64,000 nt of DNA from Brucepastera parasyntrophica (GTDB lineage: Bacteria; Spirochaetota; Spirochaetia; Treponematales; Treponemataceae): contig NZ_CP084606.1 in NCBI RefSeq assembly GCF_022376835.1, positions 124,001-188,000 on the forward strand, in the 5' to 3' direction. Positions 1-11,443 of this stretch are shown here, in pieces. Numbering within the stretch: the first letter of the stretch is position 1; each line of letters opens with the position of its first letter. The notes beneath the pieces were generated by a model, which saw only the letters and a list, made by a program, of their open reading frames with translations, was not told the DNA's origin and ran no database searches. A program made the position numbers and the translations under genes.

Positions 1-788
<788 letters not shown>

Positions 789-828
789 ATTTAGTGTTAT
801 GAAATCATATTAGTAAAAAAAGGATCAG

Positions 829-1990
829 ATGGGGATGAGTGTTAATTTTATGTATTTTGGTAAAGTTCCTCAATTGAATGGCGCCAGTATTTTTTTTAAA
901 TCATTTATTGATAATAAATTTTTTTTAGAAAGAGAGATTGGGAGTAACATTTCCTTTTTTTACCTCACCGCTATATCCAGTAAAAGGGATTCACCGTCTC
1001 CAAAATACAAAATACGGTTTCGCAATTTTATCATTTCAATAATGAAGAAAACTTCTTTGGGAAGTTATCTGTTATACTATTTATTGTATATTCGCAATGC
1101 AAATAAAGTGTTGAAAAAATTTACATTAAAGGAAAAAAATAAAGATGTATTTATCTTTAATGATTTCTTTATTGCAAACCAATTCATCAAACGATATCCA
1201 CATGAACTGAAACTGTTTCTCATTTTACATAATGATGGCAATCCTTTTAAAATGCTTTTTAATGAATTTCCTCTTTTAAATAATTTTTCAAAAATAAAAA
1301 AGATTTCAATAATGTTATCTTTGCAAGTTCAAAGATTATCCTTCTTTCAACGAAAGCTCTTGACATATTCTGCAACCTTTATCCTCAAAAAAAGACAATG
1401 CTATAAATATAAATAATGGCGTTAAGCTTTTGAATAATGAAAATATAGTACATAAAAATTCAAATGATGATTTTATAGGAATCGCAGTTGGAACTATTTC
1501 ATACCGAAAAGGTTATGATCTTCTTAAAGCTGCGTTATGGAGATTATGTAATAACGGAGTTTTAAATTTAAAGGTTTTTTGTGTTGGGGACATTCTTGAC
1601 AATACTATTGCTGAAAATGTACCACCTAACATGGTCCTTATGGGTGGAATTACAAATAATCAAATATATGAAAAGCTGGTGTTGGCTGATTTTTTTATTT
1701 TGTGCAGTCGTGATGAAGGCTTGCCGCTGTCCATATTGGAGGCAATGCAATGTAAGTTACCTATTTTTGCTACCAGCGTAGGCAGTATTCCTGATATTAT
1801 TACACCTGATGAAGAAGGTGTATTATTCAACCCGAATGAAGAAGAAATATACATGATTTTATCAAATATAGCTGCACACAACTTTGATTTGCTGAAAATG
1901 GGCGAAAACTCATTCAGAAAGTATAAACAGTGCTATTCTTTAGATATTATGTTAACACAATATGTTCGCATTATAAAAGAGGTTGTTTAA
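829..1990 (+). CDS. GT4-family glycosyltransferase, two frameshifts
   Basis: Restored length is about 387 residues. The N-terminal half (FGKVPQLNGASIFFKSF) is the acceptor domain of a GT-B glycosyltransferase. The C-terminal half is a typical Glycos_transf_1 domain, with GTISYRKGYDLL, the E-x7-E region around SRDEGLPLSILEAM, and ATSVGSIPDII. The frame breaks at an A6 run (1296-1301) and at an A7 run (1387-1393). Adding one A to each run gives a continuous protein. AAGGA lies just ahead of the ATG at 829, and ATG 835 is an alternative start. It probably adds one sugar to a lipid-linked surface polysaccharide repeat; the sugar is not predictable. Confidence 0.75.
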
Positions 1991-3028
1991 GTGAATAACA
2001 ATCTTAGACATTTTTTAGTTTCACATCCATTCTTATTAAAGAAAATTTTTTTCATAAAAAGGACAATGGTTTCAAAAAAATTCAATCATGAAGTTTTCGA
2101 AAGGCAGAATACAAACTTATTTAATATTGATCTTCTTTCAGAAGATATGATTTTTTGTCCTTTTGATTATGTTGTGGATAATCATGCCTATGGTATTAAC
2201 GCTACATTGAAATCTTATTCCGGATTGGACGTTTCATTTGAATGCAATTCTGTTTTTATGGAACATGGAGTATATTTTGGTGACTATGTTTCTACAGATT
2301 TGGCGTTTTATAAAAATGTTCCGAAGATTATAACATTTAGTGAAACAAGAGTGAATCATCTCAGAGAAAGTGGCTGCAATAAAACAATATATCCTATTGG
2401 GCCATATATTCAGTATGCTAATAATTTGAAATCTGATGAAGAAAATGCTTGTATTAAAAAAAAGTATGGAAGAATTTTGTTATGTTTTCCGCCTCATTCA
2501 GTCGCAGGTGTAAATTCTGATTTTTCAAAAATGGAATATATTCTGGAAATAAAGAAGATTGCTAAACACTATGATTCTGTTTTTATAAATTTGTATTATC
2601 TTGATGCACAGAAACCGGATGTTGTCCAGTTTTATCAATCTAACAATTTCCATATTGTTACTGCGGGTCATAAAAATGATATAAATTTTCTAAATCGTTT
2701 GCGTACAATTATTGAATTGGCGGATATGACAATGTCAAATGCAGTAGGCACCCACGTCGGATATTGCATTGCTTTAAATAAGCCGCATTATATTTATCCT
2801 CAGGAAACAAAACGATGGTATGGTAACGCAAAAGATGAAAAGCATTTTGCTGCAAATATCAGGCAGGAATCTTCTGTTGTTTATCAGCAGGAAACATCAG
2901 AGGTGAAGAACTCTTTTTCTGTATATAATACATCTATACTTAATAATCAGCTAGAGGTAGTAAAAAAGTACTGGGGACCATTGTCTCCTGTTTCGCAAAA
3001 AGATATTAATACTTTGTTATTGACCTAA
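1991..3028 (+). CDS. uncharacterised polysaccharide-cluster protein
   Basis: A 345-residue soluble protein starting at GTG directly after the preceding stop, with AGAGG upstream. I do not recognise a family with confidence. The mix of short hydrophobic strands and motifs such as FMEHGVYFGDY and SNAVGTHVGYCIALNKP near residue 250 resembles the donor half of GT-B-type transferases, in which a glycine-rich turn follows a region used to test whether a product was abandoned. Tight packing between a GT4 transferase and an EpsG-type polymerase suggests a transferase-like or modifying role in the same polysaccharide pathway. Codon use is AT-rich like its neighbours. No signal peptide or membrane segment is seen. 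Confidence 0.6.
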   Translation: MNNNLRHFLVSHPFLLKKIFFIKRTMVSKKFNHEVFERQNTNLFNIDLLSEDMIFCPFDYVVDNHAYGINATLKSYSGLDVSFECNSVFMEHGVYFGDYVSTDLAFYKNVPKIITFSETRVNHLRESGCNKTIYPIGPYIQYANNLKSDEENACIKKKYGRILLCFPPHSVAGVNSDFSKMEYILEIKKIAKHYDSVFINLYYLDAQKPDVVQFYQSNNFHIVTAGHKNDINFLNRLRTIIELADMTMSNAVGTHVGYCIALNKPHYIYPQETKRWYGNAKDEKHFAANIRQESSVVYQQETSEVKNSFSVYNTSILNNQLEVVKKYWGPLSPVSQKDINTLLLT

Positions 3029-3034
3029 TCACTT

Positions 3035-4107
3035 ATGGTTATCTATATTGCGGTTTTTATTTTCATTTTTTCTTTTGCGGCTTTTTATAAGACAAAGAAC
3101 GAACTGTTTGTTGCTTCTTGTTTGATAACATTTTTTTTGGCATTTTTTACTGCATTCAGGTCTCAAGGACTGGGATGGGATTATAATTCATATTACGAAT
3201 TATATAATAAGGCAAATTTATTGCCATTCTTTTATAATAATGAACTTCATTCTGAAATTGGATATCAGTTTTTAATGGCTGTATTCAAATCACTGAATAT
3301 AAGCTATAAAGGCTTTCTTTTTTTATATCTTGCTTAACCACTGTTCTTATTAGCGTTTCAATATTTAAGATTCAGTATAAATCTTATATATACTCTATCT
3401 TGTTTTATTTTTCATATTTCTTTTTAAGATATCAGTTTAATACAATCCGGCATGGCTTAATGGTTTCTATAGTATGGCTTGGACTGGCTTATCTTTTAGA
3501 ACGAAAGACATTTAAGTTTTTGTGCTGCATTCTTTGTGCTGCAAGTATTCAGTATCTTGGCATCCTTTGTCTGGTACTTTGGCCATTTGCAAAAAAAAAG
3601 ATGCCGCTTTGGTTTGAAATTACTGCCCTGTGTCTTTCTTTCATTTTCGGAAAGTATATAGGTGTTTTTGCAATTTTACAGAAATTATTTCCTGATTTTT
3701 ATTATGTGACAACACATTATTCTAATGCTGCCGCGGCAGCTTCGCCAATAACGCTAGGTTTGCTGATTAATCTTGCCATTTATGGATATATGCGGCTAAA
3801 TAGAAAAAGATATGCTTCTTATAGTGAAAAAGAAAAAATATTTATTAATATACTTTTTTTATCAATTTTGTTTAATTTTATTTTCCTTGAATTCGGTGTT
3901 GTCATTGAGCGACTTTGTGGTTTGCTTAATATTGTTTTAATATTCCTCTTTCCGGTTATTTTGAAACGGTTTTCTGTCCGGAATTCCTATTTTAGGTATC
4001 TGATTTATTTTGGTTTCATTTTTTACTTGTTTTTTTATTTAAGCAAAAATGTATATACATCAATGAATGGTATCTATACTTATATTCCATATTCACTGGA
4101 TTTCTGA
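3035..4107 (+). CDS. EpsG-family polysaccharide polymerase, one frameshift
   Basis: A multi-pass membrane protein of about 357 residues once the frame is restored. The N-terminal part shows hydrophobic helices and the EpsG hallmark RSQGLGWDYNSYYELY. After the break the protein continues LFYFSYFFLRYQF and then NTIRHGLMVSIVWLGLAYL, typical of the EpsG/Wzy-like fold, where a conserved Arg in the RHGL turn is expected to be functional. The frame is lost near a T7 run at 3318-3324; one extra T joins the halves. The likely role is polymerisation of lipid-linked repeat units on the outer face of the inner membrane, in partnership with the Wzz and Wza proteins at 8.8-11.4 kb. Confidence 0.75.
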
Positions 4108-4368
4108 TAATAAATGGCTTTTTACATTTTTTTCTGACAATTTTTATTATATGAAGTATTGTTTTTCTTTTCTTCATTTATATGTGAAATGTATAAGTAT
4201 AAACAATATTTTTTTATATAGTTCCTGATGAGAAGAACGGATACGAAAAACGTATTAGTATATTATTATATGGAAAGTAACAATATTCATGATTTTTATT
4301 ATCCATGTCAATACAGTAGAAGTTTTAATATTTGAAAAAAATGTCAAATAAAATATGGAGAGTCAAAT

Positions 4369-5210
4369 ATGCATAGAGACGAAAGCTATACCATTTCTGC
4401 GTCTATAGTTTTGTTCAAGCCTGATATGAACCAATTAAAGGGTGTTATTGAATCTTTTGCTCCTGCAGAAAAACGATTATTATATTTAATTGATAATTCA
4501 CCTGTAGAAACAGATGTAAAAGCTATATCTTCATCAAATAAATATATTACTTATTATTATACTGGAGAAAATAAGGGGTATGGTGCCGGGCATAATATTG
4601 GTATAAATATGTCCATTAAGGATGGGGCAAAATATCATTGTGTATTAAATCCTGATCTTGCTTTTAATCCTGTAATTATTAATATCATATCTGAGTTTAT
4701 GGATGCGGATGAATCGATAGGTCAGGTTATGCCTAAAATATTGAATGAGAAAGGTGAACTTCAATATCTTTGTAAATTAATTCCAACCCCATTTGATTTA
4801 TTGTTTAAGCGTTTTTTGCCAAGTTTTTTTTCACAAAAATATCTGACCGCTTTCAGTTAAAATTTGCAGATTATAATAAGCAAATGAATGTTCCTTATTT
4901 ATCAGGCTGTTTTATGTTCTTTAGAGTTGCGGCACTAATAACTGAAGGATTTTTTGATGAAAGATTTTTTATGTATCCTGAAGATATTGACATTACAAGA
5001 AGAATACACCGGAAATATAAAACAATGTATTATCCGGACATTTCGATTATGCATATACATGAAGCTGCCTCGTATAAAGATAAAAAAATGTTAAAAATAC
5101 ATATAATAAATCTTATTAGATATTTTAATAAGTGGGGCTGGTTTTTTGATAAAGAACGGCGAACTATCAATAAAAATGTTTTAACTCAATTAGGTTATAA
5201 AAGGGACTGA
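4369..5210 (+). CDS. GT2-family (rhamnosyltransferase-like) glycosyltransferase, one frameshift
   Basis: Restored length is about 280 residues. The start is supported by GGAGAG before ATG 4369. The N-terminus (ISASIVLFKPDMNQL), ENKGYGAGHNIGI and LNPDLAF (the DxD-equivalent metal site) are characteristic of GT2 rhamnosyl/galactosyl transferases. The C-terminal part carries YLSGCFMFFR and FFDERFFMYPEDIDITRR, the acceptor and catalytic-base region. The frame is lost between about 4812 and 4839, where T6, T8 and A5 runs occur; one added base joins the halves through DRFQLKFADYNKQ. It probably acts on a lipid-linked intermediate at the inner membrane face. A 261-base AT-rich gap precedes the gene, so it may have its own promoter. 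Confidence 0.75.
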
Positions 5211-5214
5211 TATA

Positions 5215-6201
5215 ATGAATATTGCAGTTATTGGCGGCTCAGGTTTTGTCGGAACACGGCTTGTTTCAAGACTTCTTGCAGCTGGATATACCGTGAAAAT
5301 ACTAGATAAAAATATAAGCAATTTTTTTCCTGAAATTCATGTATTTGCTGATGTTCGCGAACAGTCTGCCTTAGAGAGAGAATTGACAGGTACTGATATT
5401 GTTATAAATCTTGCAGCAGAGCATAGGGATGATGTTTCCCCAATTTCTTTATATGATGACGTTAATGTGAAAGGTGCGGAAAATGTATGTCTTGCTTGCA
5501 ATAAATTAGGGATTAGAAAAATAATTTTTACCAGTTCTGTCGCAGTATATGGATTTGCGCCAGTCGGTACTGATGAGACTGGCGAAATTAATTATTTTAA
5601 TGCTTATGGCCGAACCAAATGGGAGGCTGAAGGAAAATACCGGCATTGGCTTTCAGAAGATGAAAAAAACAGTCTGACAATTATACGGCCTACTGTAATT
5701 TTTGGTGAAAGGAATCGAGGTAATGTGTATAATCTTTTAAGGCAGATTACAAACGGTGTATTTCCAATGGTTGGAAAGGGGACCAATTTAAAATCAATGG
5801 CATATGTTGAAAATGTAGCTGCATTTATTGAGTATAATCTACATAACAATCCGGGGGAATATTTATATAACTATATAGATAAACCTGATTTTGATATGAA
5901 TACACTCGTTTCTGAAGTATATACTATGATGGGAAAACCAAATCATAAAATTTTTCACTGGCCTTATTGGCTTGGATATTTTGGTGGATTGTGTTTTGAT
6001 TTTTTAGGTAAAGTTCTGCACAAAAAACTTCCAATCAGTTCTATTCGCGTAAAAAAGTTTTGTGCAAATACCATGTTTGAGGCGAACAATATAAAAGCTA
6101 CACAGTTTATTCCTCCGGTTAGTCTGATTGATGGTCTGAAAAATACAATAAAGTATGAGTTTATTGATAAAACCGAAGGTACTGTATTTTATACGGAATG
6201 A
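5215..6201 (+). CDS. NAD-dependent sugar epimerase/dehydratase (extended SDR)
   Basis: An intact 328-residue extended short-chain dehydrogenase. The N-terminal Rossmann motif is IGGSGFVGTRL, the acidic residue after beta-2 is in DKN, NLAAEH follows, and catalytic Ser-Tyr-Lys residues are seen as TSSVAVYG and YGRTKWEAE. GERNRGNVYNLL and the MAYVENVA region are typical of the nucleotide-sugar epimerase branch. It starts four bases after the GT2 stop, so it is in the same operon. It probably interconverts or dehydrates a nucleotide sugar or lipid-linked sugar used by this locus; the substrate cannot be assigned. Confidence 0.85.
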   Translation: MNIAVIGGSGFVGTRLVSRLLAAGYTVKILDKNISNFFPEIHVFADVREQSALERELTGTDIVINLAAEHRDDVSPISLYDDVNVKGAENVCLACNKLGIRKIIFTSSVAVYGFAPVGTDETGEINYFNAYGRTKWEAEGKYRHWLSEDEKNSLTIIRPTVIFGERNRGNVYNLLRQITNGVFPMVGKGTNLKSMAYVENVAAFIEYNLHNNPGEYLYNYIDKPDFDMNTLVSEVYTMMGKPNHKIFHWPYWLGYFGGLCFDFLGKVLHKKLPISSIRVKKFCANTMFEANNIKATQFIPPVSLIDGLKNTIKYEFIDKTEGTVFYTE

Positions 6202-6220
6202 AAAATACTGTTTTAGGATA

Positions 6221-7647
6221 ATGCATATGATTCCAGTAATTTTATCAGGTGGTTCGGGCACGGGATTATGGCCTCTTTCGAGACGGCTTTTTCCAAAACA
6301 GTTTTTGCAATTCCCCGGAGAACACTTAACCTTTTTCCAGAATACGGTACAGCGCTGTAGAGGATTTAAAAATACAAGTGAACCGATTATAGTCTGCAAT
6401 GAGGAACACCGTTTTATAGTCTCCCAGCAATTAATGGAAATACATTCTGAACACCCAACAATTCTGCTTGAACCCTTTACCCGGAATACTGCCCCAGCTA
6501 TCACACTCGCAGTTCTTGAGGCAAAAAAAAGAGCTATAGGTGATGAAGACCCTCTTTTGCTTATCCTTCCATCCGATCATTGGATTACGGAAACAACGGC
6601 TTTTATCAATTCCGTTCAAGAAGGTGTTTCTGCTGCCGAGGACGGTAAAATTGTCATGTTCGGAGTAAAACCCGATAGTCCGGAAACCTCATATGGTTAT
6701 ATTGAAACAGAAAACGGTTCAGAAAAAGAGCCTGTTTCTGTCATTTTGTTCAGGGAAAAACCATCCAGACAGGAAGCACTTTCATGGCTGGAATCGGATT
6801 CATGGTTCTGGAACAGCGGGATTTATCTGTTCCGGGCATCAGTATATCTGGAGGAACTTCAGCGTTTTTCTCCGGATATACTGGAATCCTGTGAAGCAAT
6901 TTTCCAAACCGCATATACAGATCTTCATTTTACAAAATTCGATGCAGATATATTCCTGTCCTGTCCGGCAGGCTCTGTTGACTATGCAATAATGGAAAAA
7001 ACCGACCGGTCCGTTCTTGTAAAACTTGAAACCGGATGGAGTGATATTGATTCATGGGATTCATTCTGGAACCTTATGCCGAAAAATCCGGACAACAATG
7101 TTGTATATGGTGATGCATGTACTATCAATACAAAAAATTCTCTTGTATTCGGGACAGAAAAACGTTTGGTTGTAACGGTTGGTATTGAAGATACCGCTGT
7201 TATTGACACAAAAGATGCCACATTAGTCGTTCCGCTTGCCCGTGTCCAGGAGGTAAAAAAGCTGTTGAAAACCTGGATGCCCGGGACCGCAATGAAATTA
7301 TCTCCCATAAAATAGGTTATCGTCCCTGGGGATTTTATGATTCAATTGATCTTGCTGAGAGATACCAGGTGAAATATATAACAGTCAATCCGGGCGCAAG
7401 CCTGTCCGTTCAAATGCATCATCATCGGTCAGAACACTGGATTATTATCACGGGGACGGCCCTGGTAAGAAAGGGTGAAGAAGAATTCATGTTATCCGAA
7501 AATCAGTCGGTATTTATACCGGTTGGTACAATTCATGCATTGGCAAACCCCGGTAAAATTCCGCTTGAACTAATAGAAGTGCAGTCCGGTTCATATTTTG
7601 GTGAAGACGATATTGTCCGGTTTGAAGACAAGTATGGACGCTGTTAG
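6221..7647 (+). CDS. manC: mannose-1-phosphate guanylyltransferase (type II-like), one frameshift
   Basis: Restored length is about 475 residues. The order is an N-terminal nucleotidyltransferase domain ([43 protein letters not shown]) and a C-terminal cupin domain ([37 protein letters not shown]). I chose ATG 6221 because AGGA precedes it and the conserved domain begins immediately. An A6 run at 7255-7260 breaks the frame before the cupin; with seven A it reads [16 protein letters not shown] and stays open. It makes GDP-mannose from mannose-1-phosphate and GTP. One oddity is that the nucleotide-binding loop reads GSGTG instead of the family's GSGTR. From this gene onward the DNA is less AT-rich. 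Confidence 0.85.
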
Positions 7648-7731
7648 CCGTGAAAAATGCAGGCAATTATACTTTTTTGAACATATGATGTGGATTATAT
7701 ACGAAAAATGTTGTAGAATACCATCATACAT

Positions 7732-8835
7732 ATGCAAACAATAATCCTTGTTCTGGGAATAACATTTGTTGTCGCCTTTATTTCTACTCTTGGGGTTTTA
7801 CTCTTTGCCCGATGTTTTTCCCTCTACGACACTGTAGATGAGCGTAAGATTCATACCGCAAAGACGCCTCGTCTGGGCGGGGTCGGAATTATTGCCGGTT
7901 TTATAACCGGTTTGGTTTTTCTCCTTTTCCTTGATAAAACCGGTGACTATAATAAAACTCATTTGTTTTTTTTATCCGCGGCCTGTTTTCTGATATGTAT
8001 AATGGGTGTATGGGACGATTTAAAGCCCTGGCGCGCACGGTATAAACTTATAGTACAAATTGCAGCCGCTCTTTTGGTTCTTTATGCGGGTTATACCTTT
8101 CACAGAATTTCATTCAGCCCTCTTAATTTTGTCTGGGAAATGGGATGGCTGAAATATCCGATTACTTTTTTCTGGATTATCGGCGTAACAAATGCCATGA
8201 ATCTTTTTGACGGACTCGACGGTCTTGCAGGTTCTTTTTCCATTCTTGCCGCTTTCTGTTATGCAATGTTTTTTATTAACATAGGAAATACATCTTCTGC
8301 CATTCTGTGCTTTATACTGTGCGCCGCAATTATGGGTTTCCTGATGTTTAATCTTCCATTTCCGCGGGCAAAAATCTTTATGGGAGACGGCGGCAGCCAG
8401 TTTCTCGGATTTGCTTTGGCTGTGCTGCCTCTTATACCGCCGAGCGGGTCCCCTCGGACTTCAATCGCGCTGCCTTACGCGGCGGCGGTCCTTATTATAC
8501 CTCTTTTTGATATGATAGCCGCGATATGGCGGAGAATCAGGGACCATAAAGGGATTATGGAACCCGATAAACTGCATTTACACCATAAGTTAATGCTGAT
8601 AGGTTTTTCACGCAGACAGACTCTGCTGTTAATAATAATGTTTCAGCTGGTAATAATACTGTTTCTCATATCAGCCGTATGGAGCAGCGGAACCATCGCA
8701 TTATGCATCTTGACTGCCGTTTATATCATGGCATTGCTCTTTTTTACGGTCATACATATCAGAAAAGAACAGATTATTGAAAGGGAAGAGGTTCCTGAAC
8801 CAGTACCTATGATTCAGGAAAATATATATGAATGA
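7732..8835 (+). CDS. undecaprenyl-phosphate sugar-1-phosphate transferase (WecA/MraY family)
   Basis: A 367-residue polytopic membrane protein with about ten hydrophobic segments. Diagnostic motifs are DERKIHTAKTPRLGG near residue 38, WDDLKPW, NLFDGLDGLAG (catalytic Asp pair), KIFMGDGGSQFLG and DKLHLHHKLM (the C-terminal His-rich loop). Family members transfer a sugar-1-phosphate from a UDP-sugar to undecaprenyl phosphate, starting O-antigen or capsule repeat synthesis. The gene follows a short gap after manC and overlaps the Wzz gene by eight bases, consistent with one operon for initiation, chain length and export. Confidence 0.9.
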   Translation: MQTIILVLGITFVVAFISTLGVLLFARCFSLYDTVDERKIHTAKTPRLGGVGIIAGFITGLVFLLFLDKTGDYNKTHLFFLSAACFLICIMGVWDDLKPWRARYKLIVQIAAALLVLYAGYTFHRISFSPLNFVWEMGWLKYPITFFWIIGVTNAMNLFDGLDGLAGSFSILAAFCYAMFFINIGNTSSAILCFILCAAIMGFLMFNLPFPRAKIFMGDGGSQFLGFALAVLPLIPPSGSPRTSIALPYAAAVLIIPLFDMIAAIWRRIRDHKGIMEPDKLHLHHKLMLIGFSRRQTLLLIIMFQLVIILFLISAVWSSGTIALCILTAVYIMALLFFTVIHIRKEQIIEREEVPEPVPMIQENIYE

Positions 8836-9841
8836 ACGAACCGAACATAACGATGAGGTATCTCTTCTTGATCTTTTTGCGGTACTCTTACGTTATAAAT
8901 GGCTGATACTCTGGGTCACTTTTGCGGCGGCCTTTATTATATTAATTATGTCAATTATTTCTCTGAAACTCCCCCCTGAAAAATCCTTTTTACCGAATGA
9001 ATATACCCCAAAAGCCTTAATGCTTATAAATGATACTTCTTCTTCCGGCGGCTCGCTTTCCTCTATGCTGTCTTCAAGCGGTCTCGGCAGTCTCGCGGGT
9101 CTTGCCGGTGTTTCCGTTTCCGGTGGAGCAACATACAGCGCACTTGCCGTGTATCTCACGGGAACAAATACTTTTCTCGATGCGGTTGTTGATACATTTG
9201 ATTTGGTTACACGGTATAAAATTAAAAAGTTTTACCGCGCGGACAGCCGCAGGGCGCTGAAAAACAATCTGTCTGCATCCTTTGACGATAAAACAGGTGT
9301 TTTCAGCATCAGTTTTACCGATATAGATCCGGAATTCGCCCAGCATGTTGTTAATTTCTGTGTCGAATATATGGAATCATGGTTTGAGCAAATGGGGATC
9401 GACCAGAACAAATTACAAAAGGATAATCTGGAAATAAATATAAAGAATACATATGATGAAATAATCCGTCTTGAAAATGAAAGCAGGAATCTGGAACAGT
9501 CCGTATCCCGTTACGGAGCGGCAAATATTCCTTCCATTATGCTTGAATCGAACCGGATTAAACTTGAACTGGATGCACAGAGAGAAGTATATACCCAGCT
9601 TAAAACACAGTATGAACTTCTCAAAGTGACTATGGCAAGTGAGACGCCGGTATTTCAGGTATTGGAAATGGCTGAAGTCCCTGACAAAAAATCCGGACCG
9701 GGCAGGGGAATGCTCTGCATTATAGTAACTTTTGCGGCATTTTTTATTTCCGTTTTGTTAGCCTTTATCCTGAATGCAATAAAGAATATCAAGGCAGATC
9801 CGTATGCTGTTGCAAAACTGAAGGGCAAAAAACAACCGTGA
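8828..9841 (+). CDS. Wzz/GumC-type chain-length determinant protein
   Basis: A 337-residue inner membrane protein with the usual layout: a cytoplasmic start, TM1 near residues 24-46 (WLILWVTFAAAFIILIMSII), a periplasmic domain with coiled coil at about 190-270, then a proline-rich TM2 region near 285-320 (MLCIIVTFAAFFISVLLAFI). A serine/glycine-rich loop around residues 70-100 follows the Wzz domain start. It lacks a C-terminal tyrosine kinase domain. It overlaps its neighbours on both sides by four to eight bases. The protein should set polymer length together with the EpsG-type polymerase and dock to the Wza-type exporter that follows. Confidence 0.85.
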   Translation: MNERTEHNDEVSLLDLFAVLLRYKWLILWVTFAAAFIILIMSIISLKLPPEKSFLPNEYTPKALMLINDTSSSGGSLSSMLSSSGLGSLAGLAGVSVSGGATYSALAVYLTGTNTFLDAVVDTFDLVTRYKIKKFYRADSRRALKNNLSASFDDKTGVFSISFTDIDPEFAQHVVNFCVEYMESWFEQMGIDQNKLQKDNLEINIKNTYDEIIRLENESRNLEQSVSRYGAANIPSIMLESNRIKLELDAQREVYTQLKTQYELLKVTMASETPVFQVLEMAEVPDKKSGPGRGMLCIIVTFAAFFISVLLAFILNAIKNIKADPYAVAKLKGKKQP

Positions 9842-11385
9842 AAAAAATCTTTTGCATATTTGGATATGTTTTTCTTTTTTCCTGCGTTATTTTTTCGCAG
9901 ACATCGCAAAATTCGCAGACATCGCAAAATTCGCAGACCGCCAGAAACAGAACATCGGAACTTTCAAGAACAGACGGATATCAGGATACATCGCAGCCCG
10001 GACAGCCTGCTTTCAATCCCCAGCTGGCTATGTCAAATTCCGGATATATGGTAACGGCCGGCGATATATATACGCTGGCGTATCTAGCGGGCACGACGCC
10101 GGTCAGTTATATAATACCTGTTGATTCATCATATAAAATCAGGGTTTCAAATCTTGCCGTTATTGACGCAAAAAATAAAACATTTCTTGAAATAAAAAAC
10201 CAGGTTGAATCGATTGTAACAAGGAATTATCCCCTGAGCGGAGTCCAGTTTATGCTGACCACGCCGGGCATTTTTACCGTTCCGGTCACAGGAGAAGTCA
10301 CAAAAACGACAGAAGAACAGGCGTGGGGACTTTCGCGGCTCTCTTCAATAGTTGAAAAAAATCTGACCGATTATTCATCAGTCCGTGATATTACTGTTAT
10401 TTCAGCCGGCGGCGCAAAAAATGATTACGATCTTTTCGCGGCCGAGCGATTCGGTGACTTGTCACAGAATCCCTATGTAATGCCCGGAGACCGGGTAATC
10501 GTAAAGAAATATGCCAGAAGCGTAACTCTGACGGGCGCGGTTGAGCGTCCTGGCACATACCAATTACTTGACGGAGAAAATCTTGAATATCTGATCAGGG
10601 TTTACGGAAGCGGGGTAACACCGGTATCCGATTTATCACGAATTGAACTTGTCCGCCAGGTTGACGCGCGGTCGGAAGCCGGAAACAAATTTTTCCTGAC
10701 GGGGGAAGACATTGCAAAGGATTTCGTTCTGCACAATTATGATACCGTTTATATACCTGATATTACCGATCTGAAACCGGTTGTTTTTTTTGAGGGGGCT
10801 ATAAGCGTTTCATCCGGAAATCAGGCAGGGCTTACCATGGATGCTACGCCGGAAACGTCCGTCAGAATACCGGTGCGTTTTACAGACGGTGAAAATTATG
10901 CTTCGCTTGTCCGGATAAACCGCAACAGATTCGGAGCTGTTTCCGATACGGCAAACGCGTATATTATCCGCGGAAATGAACATATACCCATTAATCTGAA
11001 CCCCATGCTGTATGACGCTACCTACCAGAGCGAATACTTTGTGCAGGAAAATGATACCCTGATTATTCCGTTCAGGCAGTATTTTGTGACCGTATCAGGC
11101 GCGGTAAAAGTTCCGGGCAGGTATCCCTATATTCCCGACCGGAGCTGGGACTACTATGTCGGTCTTGCCGGAGGTTTTGATCCGCTGAAGAATTCATCCG
11201 ACAAGATTACTATTACCGATATTACCGGAAATAAAATGAAGATAACGGATCCCATTTTACCGGAAACACTTATTCAGGCTGAAAATAATGCTTTTGTATA
11301 CTATTTTAACCAGTATGCTCCGATTATAACAACAGTGCTTTCGGTTGTTTCGACTATATTTACTGTAATTGCGGTAACACGGTAA
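9838..11385 (+). CDS. Wza-type polysaccharide export protein (SLBB domains)
   Basis: A 515-residue protein starting at GTG, overlapping the Wzz stop. It has a signal peptide (KKIFCIFGYVFLFSCVIFS) followed by a Gln/Ser/Asn-rich linker, then a polysaccharide-export domain (YMVTAGDIYTLAYL near residue 70) and repeated SLBB beta-grasp modules (VTLTGAVERPGTYQL and VTVSGAVKVPGRYPY). The C-terminus ends in a hydrophobic stretch (IITTVLSVVSTIFTVIAV), as in Wza proteins that form the outer membrane pore with C-terminal helices. No lipobox is obvious. It is the likely outer membrane exit for the polymer made by this locus. Confidence 0.85.
   Translation: MKKIFCIFGYVFLFSCVIFSQTSQNSQTSQNSQTARNRTSELSRTDGYQDTSQPGQPAFNPQLAMSNSGYMVTAGDIYTLAYLAGTTPVSYIIPVDSSYKIRVSNLAVIDAKNKTFLEIKNQVESIVTRNYPLSGVQFMLTTPGIFTVPVTGEVTKTTEEQAWGLSRLSSIVEKNLTDYSSVRDITVISAGGAKNDYDLFAAERFGDLSQNPYVMPGDRVIVKKYARSVTLTGAVERPGTYQLLDGENLEYLIRVYGSGVTPVSDLSRIELVRQVDARSEAGNKFFLTGEDIAKDFVLHNYDTVYIPDITDLKPVVFFEGAISVSSGNQAGLTMDATPETSVRIPVRFTDGENYASLVRINRNRFGAVSDTANAYIIRGNEHIPINLNPMLYDATYQSEYFVQENDTLIIPFRQYFVTVSGAVKVPGRYPYIPDRSWDYYVGLAGGFDPLKNSSDKITITDITGNKMKITDPILPETLIQAENNAFVYYFNQYAPIITTVLSVVSTIFTVIAVTR
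9895..9938 (+). repeat. 18-bp tandem repeat inside the export gene
   Basis: About 2.4 copies of an 18-base unit lie in frame just after the signal peptide and encode repeated Gln-Thr-Ser-Gln-Asn-Ser. An 18-base unit keeps the frame when copy number changes, so it would only lengthen or shorten the linker. Confidence 0.85.
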
Positions 11386-11443
11386 GAAAATCAATATGCG
11401 GGACATTCCGGTTCCCCGGGGAGCTGAATACCGGAAAAATTAT

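Noticed and set aside
9895-9938. Short tandem repeat considered as a CRISPR-like array
   Set aside because: There are no spacers; the repeats are in frame within a coding sequence.
9852-10124. Alternative frames over the start of the export gene
   Set aside because: They arise from the 18-base repeat in other frames and lack any domain.
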